Below, in pieces: positions 35,803 through 45,111 of a stretch of 64,000 bases of DNA (its first letter is position 1; every line of letters begins with the position of its first letter). The DNA lies in assembly GCA_964242115.1 (NCBI GenBank), contig CAXSZX010000001.1, positions 806,001-870,000 on the forward strand, given 5' to 3'. The notes beneath the pieces were generated by a model that saw nothing but the letters and a program-made list of their open reading frames with translations, was not told the origin of the DNA and searched no databases. Source of the stretch: BOG-908 sp964242115 (GTDB taxonomy: Bacteria; Pseudomonadota; Alphaproteobacteria; Acetobacterales; Acetobacteraceae). A program made the position numbers and the translations under genes.

Positions 35803-36480
35803 ATGACCCGACAGAACGCCGCCCTGCGAGCGAACGCAACGGACGCCCCGGCCCACCTGGCCGAAGCCGGCCCCAGCGCCGTGCTGATCGCCGACGACCA
35901 CCCGCTGTTCCGCGACGCGCTGGCGCAGATCGTGGAGTCCACCCTGCCGCACGCCAGCGTGGTGGAGTGCGGCAGCCTTGAGGACGCGCAGGCGGCGCTG
36001 GCCGGCCAGGATTTCGAGCTGGTTCTGCTGGACGTGAACATGCCCGGCATGAACGGCATGGCCGGCCTGCTGGCGCTGCGCAATTCCGCGCCGGCTACCC
36101 CGGTGGTGATCGTCTCCGGCCGTGAGGACCGCGACACGGTGGACCAGGCGATGGGCTGCGGTGCGGCCGGCTTCATCCCCAAGTCGCTCTCGCGCGACGG
36201 CATGCGGGCGGCGCTGTGCGCGGTGCTGGCCGGCGAGATCAGCCTGCCGGCCGACGCGCCGATGGACGGCGTGCCGGAGCGTGCGGCGGCGGTGGCCTCG
36301 CTGTCCGCCCAGCAACGGCGGGTGCTGGAGATGATCTCCGCCGGTAAGGCCAACAAGATCATCGCCTACGAGCTGTCGATTTCGGAGAGCACGGTGAAGG
36401 CGCACGTCACCGCCATCCTGCGCAAGCTGAACCTGCGGAGCAGGATACAGGCGGCCCTCTACGCCACCCGGCAGGGGTGA
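35803..36480 (+). CDS. LuxR/NarL-type response regulator
   Basis: 225 residues. The receiver domain at about 27-140 has VLIADDHPLFRDAL, acceptor Asp77 in LVLLDVNMPGMNGM, IVSGRED and the FIPKSLSR lysine. The GerE/LuxR helix-turn-helix at about 160-225 has LSAQQRRVLEMISAGKANKIIAYELSISESTVKAHVTAIL. The DDHPLFRDAL start is typical of NarL/FixJ-type regulators with a HisKA_3 or hybrid partner; none is adjacent (the only kinase in the window is at 0.3-2.6 kb). The stop overlaps the start of the next gene by four bases (GTGA). Confidence 0.92.
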   Translation: MTRQNAALRANATDAPAHLAEAGPSAVLIADDHPLFRDALAQIVESTLPHASVVECGSLEDAQAALAGQDFELVLLDVNMPGMNGMAGLLALRNSAPATPVVIVSGREDRDTVDQAMGCGAAGFIPKSLSRDGMRAALCAVLAGEISLPADAPMDGVPERAAAVASLSAQQRRVLEMISAGKANKIIAYELSISESTVKAHVTAILRKLNLRSRIQAALYATRQG

Positions 36481-38123
36481 GCGCAGCCCTCTCGCGCCCA
36501 CCGGGCACGCGCGCCCGCACCCTCGCCGCCGTCGCAACCAGGCCTTACCTGCCGGCTGCGGTCCTGCTGGGCTTCTCTCTCGTGTGGTTCGCCATACGCT
36601 GCGTGCACGGCATCCACGTCCTCTCCTTCGGCGACGAGAGCGGCCACCTGCTCGGTGCGCGCGCGATCAAGGCCGGCGACCGCCTGTATCGCGACTACAT
36701 CGATGCGCACGGGCCGCTGTCCTTCATGGTTGCGCAGGGCGCGGGCTGGGTGTTCGGCTGGAAGGAACCGCTGGACTCGCGGTGGGCGATCTGCCTCGCG
36801 GCGCTGCTGACCGGGGGGTGCGTGGTGACCTCGCCGGCGCTGCGCGGTGCCGCGACCCGCCTGTGGGCCGGCGCGCTGTTCTTCGGGTTGATGGCGGCAC
36901 CCTGGCTGGTGCAGGCGCTCAACGAGGTGAACTACCACGTGCTGGGCGGCCTGCTCTGCGCCGTGGTCCTTGCCTGGCTGGTGGTGCCGGCGTGGTTCGG
37001 CGCGCCGGTGGCGAGTTGGCAGGCGGCGGCCGCGGGCATCAGCCTGGCGCTGATGGGGGCGGCGGCCTACGCGCTGCTACCCACCATCGTCCTGCTGTTC
37101 GCCAGTGCTGCGGTCCTGCTCTGGGCGGGTCCGCCCGGGCAGCGGACTGATCGGGTGCTGTCGGCGGCAGCGTGGGGATGTCTCGCCGGGGTGGCGATCG
37201 TCGCGGCCTGGATGGCGCGTTACGCCGACTTCGTTGGCTGGCTCGTCTACCACGTCGTCGTCAACCAGCGCTATTACGTGAACTACATAGGCTTCGGCTG
37301 GCGTAGCTTCGTGGCCAGCCTGGAGCTGTCTGCCGATCCCCGGCGGCTTGTGCAATCCGTCGCGGTCTTGGCCCTGGCAGCCGGTGTCCTCGTGCTGGCC
37401 ACGGCCAGGATGCGCGCGTCGGCGCGCCGGCCCGCCTGGCGCGGCGCAGGCATGGTGCTGGCCCTGGCCGCCATCGCGATGTCGGACGTGCGGGGCAACA
37501 CCGGCTTCCAGGACGGCACGCTCCTCGTCTCCGGCATGGCGCTGCTGTCGCTTGCCTTGCCGTTGCTGTCGCTCCGCCTTTCCACGCGGCCCGACCTCCG
37601 CACGGCGTGGGTCACGACCGGGCTGCTGTTCGTGCTGCTCGCGTCTGTGGAGATGGTGGACCGGCAGGCGATCAGCTCGCCGTTCGGGATGACGCGTGCG
37701 CAGATGGAGGCGGCGCCGCTCCAGTTCCTGAAGGTGGACCGCCATACCCCGAGCTACGCCCGTGTGGCGCAGGTGCTGCGGCCGGGCGAGAGGCTGCTCG
37801 TCATCCCCTACGACCCAAACTTCTATCTGCCCGCAGGCTTCCTGCCGACCCGCAGGTTCCACGCCTACCTGCCCTGGGAAGCCGACTACGCGCGAACCCC
37901 GTGGTTCGGCCGGACGCGCGATTTGTGCGAGGAGCTGCAGGCGCGGCCGCCGCCGGTGATCGTCTACGACGGCTGGGTGGTCTGGGGCCGGTACAACCCG
38001 GAAAAATACATACCATGCCTAAGGCAGGTGCTCGCGACTGATTACGTCGCTGATGCAATACCGTCTGTTTACATCAGGCGAGATCGGGCGGCTGACGCAG
38101 GCAGGTCGTATCAGCGGCCTTAG
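36477..38123 (+). CDS. Polytopic membrane protein, GT-C glycosyltransferase-like
   Basis: 548 residues with about ten membrane helices. The first periplasmic loop contains FGDESGHLLGARAIKAGDRLYRDYIDAHGP, the DE..H...G..LYRD....HGP arrangement of ArnT/PMT-type (GT39/GT83) lipid-linked sugar transferases. The C-terminal periplasmic part (FYLPAGFLPTRRFHAYLPWE) is soluble. Likely attaches a sugar from a polyprenyl carrier to a surface molecule; substrate unknown. GTG 36477 overlaps the response-regulator stop, so the two are translationally coupled. That is an odd pairing of a transcription factor with an enzyme. Confidence 0.72.
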   Translation: MSAALSRPPGTRARTLAAVATRPYLPAAVLLGFSLVWFAIRCVHGIHVLSFGDESGHLLGARAIKAGDRLYRDYIDAHGPLSFMVAQGAGWVFGWKEPLDSRWAICLAALLTGGCVVTSPALRGAATRLWAGALFFGLMAAPWLVQALNEVNYHVLGGLLCAVVLAWLVVPAWFGAPVASWQAAAAGISLALMGAAAYALLPTIVLLFASAAVLLWAGPPGQRTDRVLSAAAWGCLAGVAIVAAWMARYADFVGWLVYHVVVNQRYYVNYIGFGWRSFVASLELSADPRRLVQSVAVLALAAGVLVLATARMRASARRPAWRGAGMVLALAAIAMSDVRGNTGFQDGTLLVSGMALLSLALPLLSLRLSTRPDLRTAWVTTGLLFVLLASVEMVDRQAISSPFGMTRAQMEAAPLQFLKVDRHTPSYARVAQVLRPGERLLVIPYDPNFYLPAGFLPTRRFHAYLPWEADYARTPWFGRTRDLCEELQARPPPVIVYDGWVVWGRYNPEKYIPCLRQVLATDYVADAIPSVYIRRDRAADAGRSYQRP

Positions 38124-38126
38124 ATT

Positions 38127-38245
38127 GGCAAGGAAGCAAGGCCTTGTTTTCTGAAGAAAAGAAGCAAAAACTTTTGTCCCTGCTGTCGCGGAATGTCCTG
38201 CAGCGCGCGCCCAAGGGAACAAAAGTTTCTTGGTCGCTTGCCTTC
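38127..38245. repeat. Hairpin-armed intergenic element, copy 18
   Basis: Between the convergent GT-C-like protein and NDH-2 genes. Left arm B (CCTTGTTTTCTGAAGAAAAG), reversed core (GTCCCTGCTGTCGCGG to GCGCCCAAGGGAAC). The right arm has lost its hairpin (AAAAGTTTCTTGG runs directly into TCGCTTGCC). Confidence 0.88.
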
Positions 38246-39602
38246 AGTGCAGCTTAACCCCCGGCTCCGGCCGCCGCGCCACGAAGCTCGTGATCATCCG
38301 CCACAGCGTCGACCCCTTCCCGTGCAGCGAAGCCTGATGCATCGCGTAAAGCGACCGGTACATCATCCGCGCGAAGTAACCCTCGATGAACATGTTCCGC
38401 CCGACCGCGAACCCCATCAGGTTGCCCACCGTGCTGTAGCGCCCCAGCGAGACCAGCGAGCCGAAATCCCGGTAGGTGAACGGCGTGAGTGGCTTGCCGT
38501 CCAGCCGCCGGTTGATCTGTTCGACCATGTGGGCGGCCATCTGGTGAGCGGCTTGGGCGCGCGGCGGCACGCCGGCGGGGAAGCCCTCGCGCGGGCAGGC
38601 GGCGCAGTCGCCGATGGCGAAGATGTTGGGGTCAGTCACCGATTGCAGAGTGCGGTCCACCACGATCTGGTTGGTGCGGTTCACCTCCAGGCCCAGTTTC
38701 GCCAGGAAGTCCGGGCCCTTCACGCCGGCCGACCACACCACCAGCTCGGAGGGGATCACCTCGCCGTCCGAGAGCACCACGCCGTCGGCCCGCACCTCGG
38801 CCACGCGGGCGTTGGTGCGGACCTCCACGTGCAGGCTGGCCAGCAACTCGGCGGTGGCGGCCGACATGCGCTCGGGCAATGCCGGCAGAATGCGCGGCGC
38901 GGCCTCGATCAGGATGATCTTCACGTCGCGCTCCGGGTCCAGGCGGGTCATGCCGTAGGCCACCACCTCGCGCACCGTGCGGTGCAGCTCGGCGGCCAGC
39001 TCCGTGCCGGTCGCACCCGCGCCGATGATGGCCACGTGCAACTGGCCGGGGCGCACCGGCTCGGGCTGTGCGTTGGCACGCAGGCAGGCGTTGACCATGC
39101 GCTTGTTGAAGCGGCTGGCCTGCTCCGGCGTCTCCAGCGGCACGGCGAACTCGGCCGCACCCGGGGTGCCGAAATCGTTGGTCACCGAGCCCACGGCAAT
39201 CACCAGCGTGTCGTAGGGGAAAGTACGGGGCGGGGTGACCTCGCGCCCCTCGTCGTCGATGGTGGCATCGATGCGGATCTCGCGGCGGTCACGGTCGATG
39301 GCGGCCAGCGCGCCCAGCCGGCAGGTGAAGTGGTGCCAGCGCGCCTGGGCCAGGTAGTTCAGCTCGTGCTGGGAGCGGCGCAGGCCGCCGGCGGCGATGG
39401 AGTGTAGCAGCGGCTTCCAGATGTGGGTGCGCGACTTCTCCACTAGGGTGATGCGCGCCTGGCCGCGGCGGCCCAGCGTGTCACCCAGTTTGGTGACCAG
39501 CTCAAGGCCCGCCGCGCCGCCGCCGACGACGATGATCTCGTGCAGGCGGTTGCTCGCCTTGGCGGCGCTCTCGTCAGTCGGTGCGAATGCCACGTCCTGC
39601 AT
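38244..39602 (-). CDS. ndh: Type II NADH dehydrogenase (non-proton-pumping)
   Basis: 452-residue peripheral membrane flavoprotein that passes electrons from NADH to quinone. N-terminal FAD motif EIIVVGGGAAGLELVTKLG. RTHIWKPLLHSIAAGG and ARWHHFTCRLG are typical of NDH-2. VAIIGAGATGTELAAELH is the NADH motif, and IFAIGDCAACPREGFPAGVPPRAQAAHQMA the second FAD/quinone segment. It ends in an amphipathic stretch suited to membrane attachment (GRNMFIEGYFARMMYRSLYAMHQ). ATG 39602 has AAGGAATT upstream. In acetic-acid-type bacteria NDH-2 is the main NADH entry point to respiration. Confidence 0.93.
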   Translation of the reverse strand: MQDVAFAPTDESAAKASNRLHEIIVVGGGAAGLELVTKLGDTLGRRGQARITLVEKSRTHIWKPLLHSIAAGGLRRSQHELNYLAQARWHHFTCRLGALAAIDRDRREIRIDATIDDEGREVTPPRTFPYDTLVIAVGSVTNDFGTPGAAEFAVPLETPEQASRFNKRMVNACLRANAQPEPVRPGQLHVAIIGAGATGTELAAELHRTVREVVAYGMTRLDPERDVKIILIEAAPRILPALPERMSAATAELLASLHVEVRTNARVAEVRADGVVLSDGEVIPSELVVWSAGVKGPDFLAKLGLEVNRTNQIVVDRTLQSVTDPNIFAIGDCAACPREGFPAGVPPRAQAAHQMAAHMVEQINRRLDGKPLTPFTYRDFGSLVSLGRYSTVGNLMGFAVGRNMFIEGYFARMMYRSLYAMHQASLHGKGSTLWRMITSFVARRPEPGVKLH

Positions 39603-39785
39603 TGGCGAATTCCTTCGTAGCTTCTGCAATCCAGCGAACTGGCCTGGCAATCACGCCCGTGTCCGCATGCTTCCATTATGACCGCACGGCGCCGGATGGA
39701 AGGCTGTTGCATCGCAACATGGTGTGGCGCGATCGCAATTGTATGGTCGACTGCTCTACGCAATGCGGCTGGGGGCCGCCCGGAA

Positions 39786-39920
39786 GAGAAAGCAAGGCCT
39801 TCTTTTTCGAGAAAAAGAAGCAAAAAGCTTTTATCTCCGCTGTCGCGGACCTCTCCGGCGAGCGCGCGACAGCGGAGTCAAAAGTTTTTTGGTTCTTTTT
39901 TGCAAAAAAGAACCGCTTCG
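39786..39920. repeat. Hairpin-armed intergenic element, copy 19
   Basis: Between the TPR-sulfotransferase and NDH-2 genes, both on the minus strand. Left arm B (intact), palindromic core (CTCCGCTGTCGCGGACC and GCGCGCGACAGCGGAGTC), right arm A. The sulfotransferase frame reads through the right arm. Confidence 0.92.
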
Positions 39921-42184
39921 AGCGGTGCAAGCATAGCCTCGAACCGCCGCCACTGCTCCAACCCCTCCCGGTAAATCGGCCGGCGCACCTGCTCTGAGCT
40001 GGCGGTGCGCACCGCGCGGGGATTCTCGTGGAAGCGCAGGCAGGCCGGCTCGAACGCCAGGCCACAATGCGCCAGCATGCGGCGCGTCTCGGCCTCGGTG
40101 TCCTCCACCATGGCCTCGTAGCTGACCCGGTAGACGCGGTCTGGCAGCACCTCGTCCACATGCGCCATCAGGGCCGCGTAGTCCGTGTAGTAGCGGCCAA
40201 GCTCGGCCAGGTCGTAGGAGAAGTGCTGGCCACGGGCGAAATGCTGCTTAAAGGCGGCGAAGCAGGCGGCCATCGGCGCACGCCTGGCGTCGATGATCGT
40301 GGCCCGCGGCAGGATCAGTTGGATCAGCCCGACATGGACGAAGTTGTTGGGCATCTTGTCGATGAAGAACGCCCGGCCGAGCTTGCGGTAGCCGCGCGTG
40401 CGGTCGAGGTAGCGCTCGCCAAGCCCGGCGCAGGCGGCCTGATCCAGCGTGGCGAGCACGTCCGGGTAGGTGTCCTCGCCGGCGCCCGGGCGGAGGTCGC
40501 GGGCGATGTTGGTGAGCTCCGGGAGCTCCATGGTGCCTTCCACCTGGCTGTGGCTGGCGAGGATCTGCTCGATCAGGGTGGAGCCGGAGCGCGGCAGCCC
40601 CACCACGAAGATCGGCGAGGGGTTCGGGCAGCCCCAGCCGGCGCGCGCGGCGAAAAACGCGCGGGTGAACAGGGCGCGGGCGCGCAGCAGCTGCGCGTGG
40701 GTGCGCTCGGCGCTGTAGTCGATCTGGGTGCGGCGCAGGCGGGCACCTTGCGCGTAGTGGGCAAAGGAAGCGGCGTAGGCGCCCCGCCGTTCCAGCGCCG
40801 CGCCGAGCGCGTAGTGCAGGTGGAAGCCATCTTCGCCCTGCGCATTGGCGGCCGATTGCGTGCCAGCGTCGTGTCCGCCCTGCTCCGTCGCACCAGCCGG
40901 GCCGGCGGCAGACCCATCTTTGCCCTGCGGGTCGGCAGACCCATCTTTGCCCTGCGGGTCGGCGGCACGCTCGACCGCCCCCCGCGGGTCGGCGAGACGC
41001 TCGGCCTCTCCACGCGGATTGCAGACAGGCCCGACCTCTCCCTGCGAATGAGCGACATGCTCGACCGCTCCCCGCAGGTCGGCGACACGTCCGACCCCTC
41101 CCTGCTGGTGGGCGACATCCTTGATATGGTCCGACGGGTTAGCGACGTGCTCGATCTCGTTGGGTGGATCGATGGCGCGCAGGTGGCTGCGCATCTCGGC
41201 CAGATCGGCGTCGGAGAACGGCTCGTTCTTCAGGTTGGCCAGGCTCCACCATGCCTCGCCCAGGCCGGGGGCAAGCGAGAGACAGGTGCGGTAGGCCTGC
41301 ACCGTCTCCGGCCGGCGGCCGGCGGTCTTCAAGACGTGGCCGTAGCTCAGCCAGATTTTCGGCTGGTTCGGCGCCAGCTTCAGCACCGCCTGATAGGCGG
41401 CGATCGCCTCGTCGGTGTCGCCGGTCACCGCCAGGCAGGCGGCCAGCAGGTTCAGCACGGTCGGGTCGCGCGAGTCGGCGGCGAGAAGCTGCCGGAGGTG
41501 CGGGGCGGCGTCCTGGCTGCGTCCCTGGCGGTGCAGCACCAGCGCGTAGTTGTAGCGGGCGAGGGAGAAACTCGGCGACAGGCGCAGGCAGGATGCCAGC
41601 ACGCGCTCGGCGTCGGCGTAGCGGCCCAGGCGGGTGCCGGTCTCCGCCAGCATGCGCAGGGCAGCGACGTCGGTAGGATGGGCGCGGAGGTGCGCACGCA
41701 GACGGTGCTCGGCCAACGGCAGGTCGTTGTCGCACAGGGCGGCGGCGGCTTCCATCAGCGCGGGGTCGTGCACGCCGGCGCGGACGTGCCGGGCGTAGGC
41801 CGCGTCGGCAGCCTGCGCGTCGCCGGCCAGCGTGTGCGCGTCGCCCAGCGCGCGCCAGGCTTGCGCCAGGCCGGGTTTCAGTTGAACCGCGTGGGTGAGC
41901 GAGGCGATGGCGCCGGCGGGGTCGCCGAGCTCGGCTTGGGTCAGGCCCCACTCGTGATGGACCGCAGCGGCTGTGGGCTGAGCGGCGGCGAGCGGGCGCA
42001 GGATGATGGCAGCTGTGCCCGCGTTGCCGGTGCGACGCTGACCGGCGCCGAGGATAAGCAGCGCCTGCGGGTGGGCAGGCATCGCGTCCAGAATGGCTTG
42101 CGCCTGACGTATGGCGAGTTCGGGGCGGGAGGCGAGCAGGTGACCAGCGTGTTCTAGCGCCTGCTGCAAGGGCGCGGACGTCAT
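39878..42184 (-). CDS. TPR-repeat sulfotransferase, first copy, with central low-complexity insertion
   Basis: 768 residues. The N-terminal 400 are tetratricopeptide repeats (for example LKLAPNQPKIWLSYGHVLKTAG). The C-terminal domain is a PAPS-dependent sulfotransferase: PSB loop IFVVGLPRSGSTLIEQILASHS, KMPNNFVHVGLIQLILP (3'-phosphate site), and VRTASSEQVRRPIY near the end. Family members resemble tyrosylprotein sulfotransferases and act on unknown acceptors. Between the domains (encoded about 40850-41150) are some 110 residues of roughly 11-residue repeats missing from the paralogue at 52206. ATG 42184 opens the frame at the first TPR. The last residues (LFCKKEPKNF) and the stop are read from the repeat arm. 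A TonB receptor lies upstream on the same strand. Confidence 0.85.
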   Translation of the reverse strand: MTSAPLQQALEHAGHLLASRPELAIRQAQAILDAMPAHPQALLILGAGQRRTGNAGTAAIILRPLAAAQPTAAAVHHEWGLTQAELGDPAGAIASLTHAVQLKPGLAQAWRALGDAHTLAGDAQAADAAYARHVRAGVHDPALMEAAAALCDNDLPLAEHRLRAHLRAHPTDVAALRMLAETGTRLGRYADAERVLASCLRLSPSFSLARYNYALVLHRQGRSQDAAPHLRQLLAADSRDPTVLNLLAACLAVTGDTDEAIAAYQAVLKLAPNQPKIWLSYGHVLKTAGRRPETVQAYRTCLSLAPGLGEAWWSLANLKNEPFSDADLAEMRSHLRAIDPPNEIEHVANPSDHIKDVAHQQGGVGRVADLRGAVEHVAHSQGEVGPVCNPRGEAERLADPRGAVERAADPQGKDGSADPQGKDGSAAGPAGATEQGGHDAGTQSAANAQGEDGFHLHYALGAALERRGAYAASFAHYAQGARLRRTQIDYSAERTHAQLLRARALFTRAFFAARAGWGCPNPSPIFVVGLPRSGSTLIEQILASHSQVEGTMELPELTNIARDLRPGAGEDTYPDVLATLDQAACAGLGERYLDRTRGYRKLGRAFFIDKMPNNFVHVGLIQLILPRATIIDARRAPMAACFAAFKQHFARGQHFSYDLAELGRYYTDYAALMAHVDEVLPDRVYRVSYEAMVEDTEAETRRMLAHCGLAFEPACLRFHENPRAVRTASSEQVRRPIYREGLEQWRRFEAMLAPLEAVLFCKKEPKNF
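40850..41150 (-). repeat. In-frame degenerate tandem repeats within the sulfotransferase gene
   Basis: A run of about 33-bp units encoding variations on (G/A)VERxADPxGE, ending in two near-identical 27-bp copies that encode SADPQGKDG-like units. It is rich in Gly, Asp, Glu and Ala and probably disordered. Absent from the paralogous gene, where the TPR region runs straight into the HYALG/CFALG helix. Confidence 0.85.
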
Positions 42185-42229
42185 TTTACGTTGCGGGCTT
42201 TCAGTCTGGCTACAGGTGTAGCAAGGACA

Positions 42230-42312
42230 GGCAAGGCAAGCAGTTCTTTTTTGAAAAAAAGAACCAAAATACGGTTGTCTCTCTCGGTTGTGCCGTGGTG
42301 AGGCTTGCTGTT
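42230..42312. repeat. Hairpin-armed intergenic element, copy 20 (left half)
   Basis: GGCAAGGCAAGCAGTTC with an intact arm A hairpin and CCAAAATACGG. The core (GGTTGTGCCGTGGTGAGGC) is eroded. No right arm follows until about 42640. The 260 bp between hold no recognisable gene or motif. Confidence 0.8.
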
Positions 42313-42577
42313 CGAAGTAGCGTCGATAGGTTCGGCGTGTGCTCTCGAACGGGAGCACTCTTGTTCTGCTCGGCGACAGCGTGGACGGCAGGTGGGTGAT
42401 GGCAGATGCACGGCCAGCTTGAAGAGTGAAAACGAGGTTTCTTATCTCGGCTGCGTAGTGTTCGAGCATGTCTTTCAAGCTGGCCGCGACAGCTTTCTGC
42501 GTCGTCCGATCGATTGAGCCTCACGCCAGTCGTTGGATTTGGCCCTGCCACCAGCTTTGTTTCAGAGCGAAACACAG

Positions 42578-42700
42578 CGGCACAAGGCTCTCCAGCAAAA
42601 AGCGCGCAACCTGTGTTTCCGTGAGCACCCGTCGCCGAAGACTCCGCGTCAGCCGAGACAAAAGCTTGCTTCTTTTTCTCGAAAAAGAAGCGCTTGCTCT
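42578..42700. repeat. Hairpin-armed intergenic element, copy 21 (left hairpin lost)
   Basis: CACAAGGCTCTCCAGCAAAAAGC looks like a left arm C/B with its hairpin deleted. The core ends CTCCGCGTCAGCCGAGAC. The right arm is an intact B (GCTTCTTTTTCTCGAAAAAG) ending GCGCTTGCTC, just past the TonB receptor stop on the minus strand. Confidence 0.78.
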
Positions 42701-42708
42701 CCTCCTCC

Positions 42709-45111
42709 TCAGAACCGCTGGCTCAACTTGATCCCCACGGTCAACGGCTGGATCGGCAGCACGTACACCGTGTTGCACACCCCCACCGTGCACTCGACGT
42801 AGCGGTTCTGCTGCCCCCGTTCGTCGAACGCGTTTTTCGCAAACAGGCTAAGCGATAGCTTGTTCTTGGACACGCCCGCGGAGAAATCGAAATTCGGATA
42901 GGACGGTTCGCTGCCGAGCACCAGCTTGTCGGACGCGCGCAGTGCCACTTGCGTGCGCGTCTGGTATTCGAACGAGCCTTGCACGAAGCCGTCCCAGTCC
43001 AACACCGGGAAGGTGTAGCGCGCGGTGAGGTTTGCCTTGAAGGCCGGCGTGTAGGGAAGCTGCGTGCCGGACGGCGCCTGGGCCGTCGCGCGCGAGCAGT
43101 TGGTCTCCAGCGTGTTGGTGACCGGGTTTGTGCCACAGAAATTCGAGTTCAGCTCGGCATCGACCAGCTGTGCGCCGCCGAAGAAGCTGAGGTTGTTGGT
43201 GGCTTTCGCCTGGGTCTCGAACTCCAGCCCTTTGATGTTGGCGGACGGCGCGTTCTCGATGATGGTCAGGCTGTTCGGGCCCAGGAACGAGAACTGGAAC
43301 TGGCTCCAATCCTCGTCGAACAGCGCGGTGTTGAAGATGAAACGCTGGCCGAACCAGCTGCTCTTCAGACCGACCTCGTAGTTGGTCAGCGAGTCCGCCT
43401 GGTAGGCGCCGAAATTGGCGTTGCGGTTGATGCCGCCGGGCCGGTAGCCGGTCGAGTAGGTGAAGTAGACCAGTCTGTCCGCGTCGATCTTGTAGGTGAT
43501 GTTGATCTTGTGCGTCTCGCCGTTGCCGGACGTGGATTTGTTCAGGTCCACGCAGGGTGCGGCGTTGTAAGCCTGGTTGGCGATGCAGTTCTGCTTTTCG
43601 TCACCCTCGCCGGCGCCGAATCCGGTTTCCTGGTCGTAGCCCTGGCTGAAACCGAAGAAGCCCTTCAGCGAGTTGTAATACCAGTAGGGCCGAACGCCGC
43701 CCGTGACTGTCAGGTTGGGCAATACGTCGTACGACAGTTCGCCGAACAGCGCCTCGTCGCGGTCGGTGCGCAGCTGATCGGTCAGCCAGATGGTGTTGGG
43801 CCAGCCGGGGATGGAGATCTGCGGGCCGAAGCCGTCGATCTGGTAGCGCTGGATGATCTGGTGCTGCTGGATTTCCTGGAAGCCGCCGAAGATCAGGCGC
43901 AGCTTGGCGTCCGCCGGCGAGGTGAGGCGGAACTCGTTGTTCTCTTTCGTGAAGTGGTCCTTGCCGCGGATCTCCTGCAACGGCCGCTGCAGAACGTTGC
44001 CCTGTGCGTTGCGCCAATTGGCGGCTGACCCGTACACCGTGTCGTAGGCGATCGAGTAGTCGGTGTAGTCGCTCTGCGTCACCAGGTCGCGCACGAAGAA
44101 GCCGCCGGCGTAGGTGAAGTCGAAGATGCCGAACTTGCCGGTGACGGTGGCACCCGATTGTATCCAGCGGTCGTGGCTGGTGTCGGGCTGGAAGCGCTGC
44201 ACGTTGAGGTCGCCCTCGGACGGCACGTAGGCGAAGATGCCGTTGGTGCGCTGGTCCTGCACGATGACGTTGGGTGTGATGGTCCAGTCGTCCGGCAGCT
44301 CGATGCGCAGCGCCGCGCGGCCGCCGAAGCTGTCGTACGGGTTGAAGTTGTTCTTCACCAGCGCGCGGTTGTTCACTGTCGCGGCTTGCGGCCCGTACAG
44401 AGCTTCGGTCGTGGGAAAGGTGCGGGTACCTGGCACATTGTCGATGTAGCCTGCATCGTGCTCGTCGAAGCCCACGATGCGGATCGCCACGTGGTCGTTG
44501 ATCGGGATGTTGACGAAGCCTTCGGCGACGCCGCCTTCGCCGCCGTGGTCCACCACGTTGCCCTGAAGGTCGTAGCCGGCTTCGAACTTGGACGGGTTGG
44601 GCGGGTTGCTGATGGTGCGCAGCGTGCCGGCTTCCGAGCTGGCGCCGTATAACGTTCCCTGCGGGCCTGGCAGCGCCTCGATGCGCGCGATGTCGTAGAC
44701 GTGGACGTCCAGCGTGCCGCCGATGGTGGTGGTGGGGAACTCGTCGAAATACGAGCCGACGGTGGGCAGCGGGCCGGAATGGTTGGTATCGTTGCTGCTG
44801 GAGACGCCGCGGAAGTAGATCTCCGTCATGTTGGGGCCGACGCTGTTGGCGGTCAGGCTGGGGATGAACTTCAGGTAGTCCTGGAACTCGTTCACCTGCA
44901 ACTGGGAAAGCTTCTTGCTGTCGAGCACCTGGATGCTTTGCGGCACACGCTGGCTCTTTTCCGCGCGTTTCTGCGCGGTGACGATCACCTCCTCGATGCC
45001 CTTCACGCCGCCGTTCGAGCCGGGGCCCGCATCCTGCGCATGCGCGCCCGCCTGCGCCGCCACGATCGCGAGCACGCTCGCGCCGACCCATCGTCCCCTT
45101 GCGCCTGCCAC
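42709..45111 (-). CDS. TonB-dependent outer-membrane receptor, first copy
   Basis: 800 residues. Signal peptide (GASVLAIVAAQAGAHAQ), then a TonB box-like IEEVIVTAQKRAEK. The plug domain has VPQSIQVLDSKKLSQL, IYFRGVSS and IARIEALPGPQGTLYGASSEAGTLRTI. The C-terminal barrel ends PLTVGIKLSQRF with terminal Phe. It imports a scarce ligand using TonB/ExbBD energy. The IEALPGPQGTLYG plug belongs to the large sphingomonad/acetobacterial group, whose substrates include siderophores, sugars and aromatic compounds; the ligand is not inferable. GTG 45111 is preceded by a G-run. It pairs with the TPR-sulfotransferase downstream, mirrored at 52-57 kb. Confidence 0.9.
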   Translation of the reverse strand: MAGARGRWVGASVLAIVAAQAGAHAQDAGPGSNGGVKGIEEVIVTAQKRAEKSQRVPQSIQVLDSKKLSQLQVNEFQDYLKFIPSLTANSVGPNMTEIYFRGVSSSNDTNHSGPLPTVGSYFDEFPTTTIGGTLDVHVYDIARIEALPGPQGTLYGASSEAGTLRTISNPPNPSKFEAGYDLQGNVVDHGGEGGVAEGFVNIPINDHVAIRIVGFDEHDAGYIDNVPGTRTFPTTEALYGPQAATVNNRALVKNNFNPYDSFGGRAALRIELPDDWTITPNVIVQDQRTNGIFAYVPSEGDLNVQRFQPDTSHDRWIQSGATVTGKFGIFDFTYAGGFFVRDLVTQSDYTDYSIAYDTVYGSAANWRNAQGNVLQRPLQEIRGKDHFTKENNEFRLTSPADAKLRLIFGGFQEIQQHQIIQRYQIDGFGPQISIPGWPNTIWLTDQLRTDRDEALFGELSYDVLPNLTVTGGVRPYWYYNSLKGFFGFSQGYDQETGFGAGEGDEKQNCIANQAYNAAPCVDLNKSTSGNGETHKINITYKIDADRLVYFTYSTGYRPGGINRNANFGAYQADSLTNYEVGLKSSWFGQRFIFNTALFDEDWSQFQFSFLGPNSLTIIENAPSANIKGLEFETQAKATNNLSFFGGAQLVDAELNSNFCGTNPVTNTLETNCSRATAQAPSGTQLPYTPAFKANLTARYTFPVLDWDGFVQGSFEYQTRTQVALRASDKLVLGSEPSYPNFDFSAGVSKNKLSLSLFAKNAFDERGQQNRYVECTVGVCNTVYVLPIQPLTVGIKLSQRF

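Noticed and set aside
38193..39407. 404-residue plus-strand open frame opposite NDH-2
   Set aside because: His/Gln/Arg-rich shadow of a well-supported NDH-2 gene.
42185..42478. 98-residue N-terminal extension of the first TPR-sulfotransferase
   Set aside because: The extension is encoded by element copy 20 and non-coding sequence; the family-like N-terminus begins at ATG 42184.
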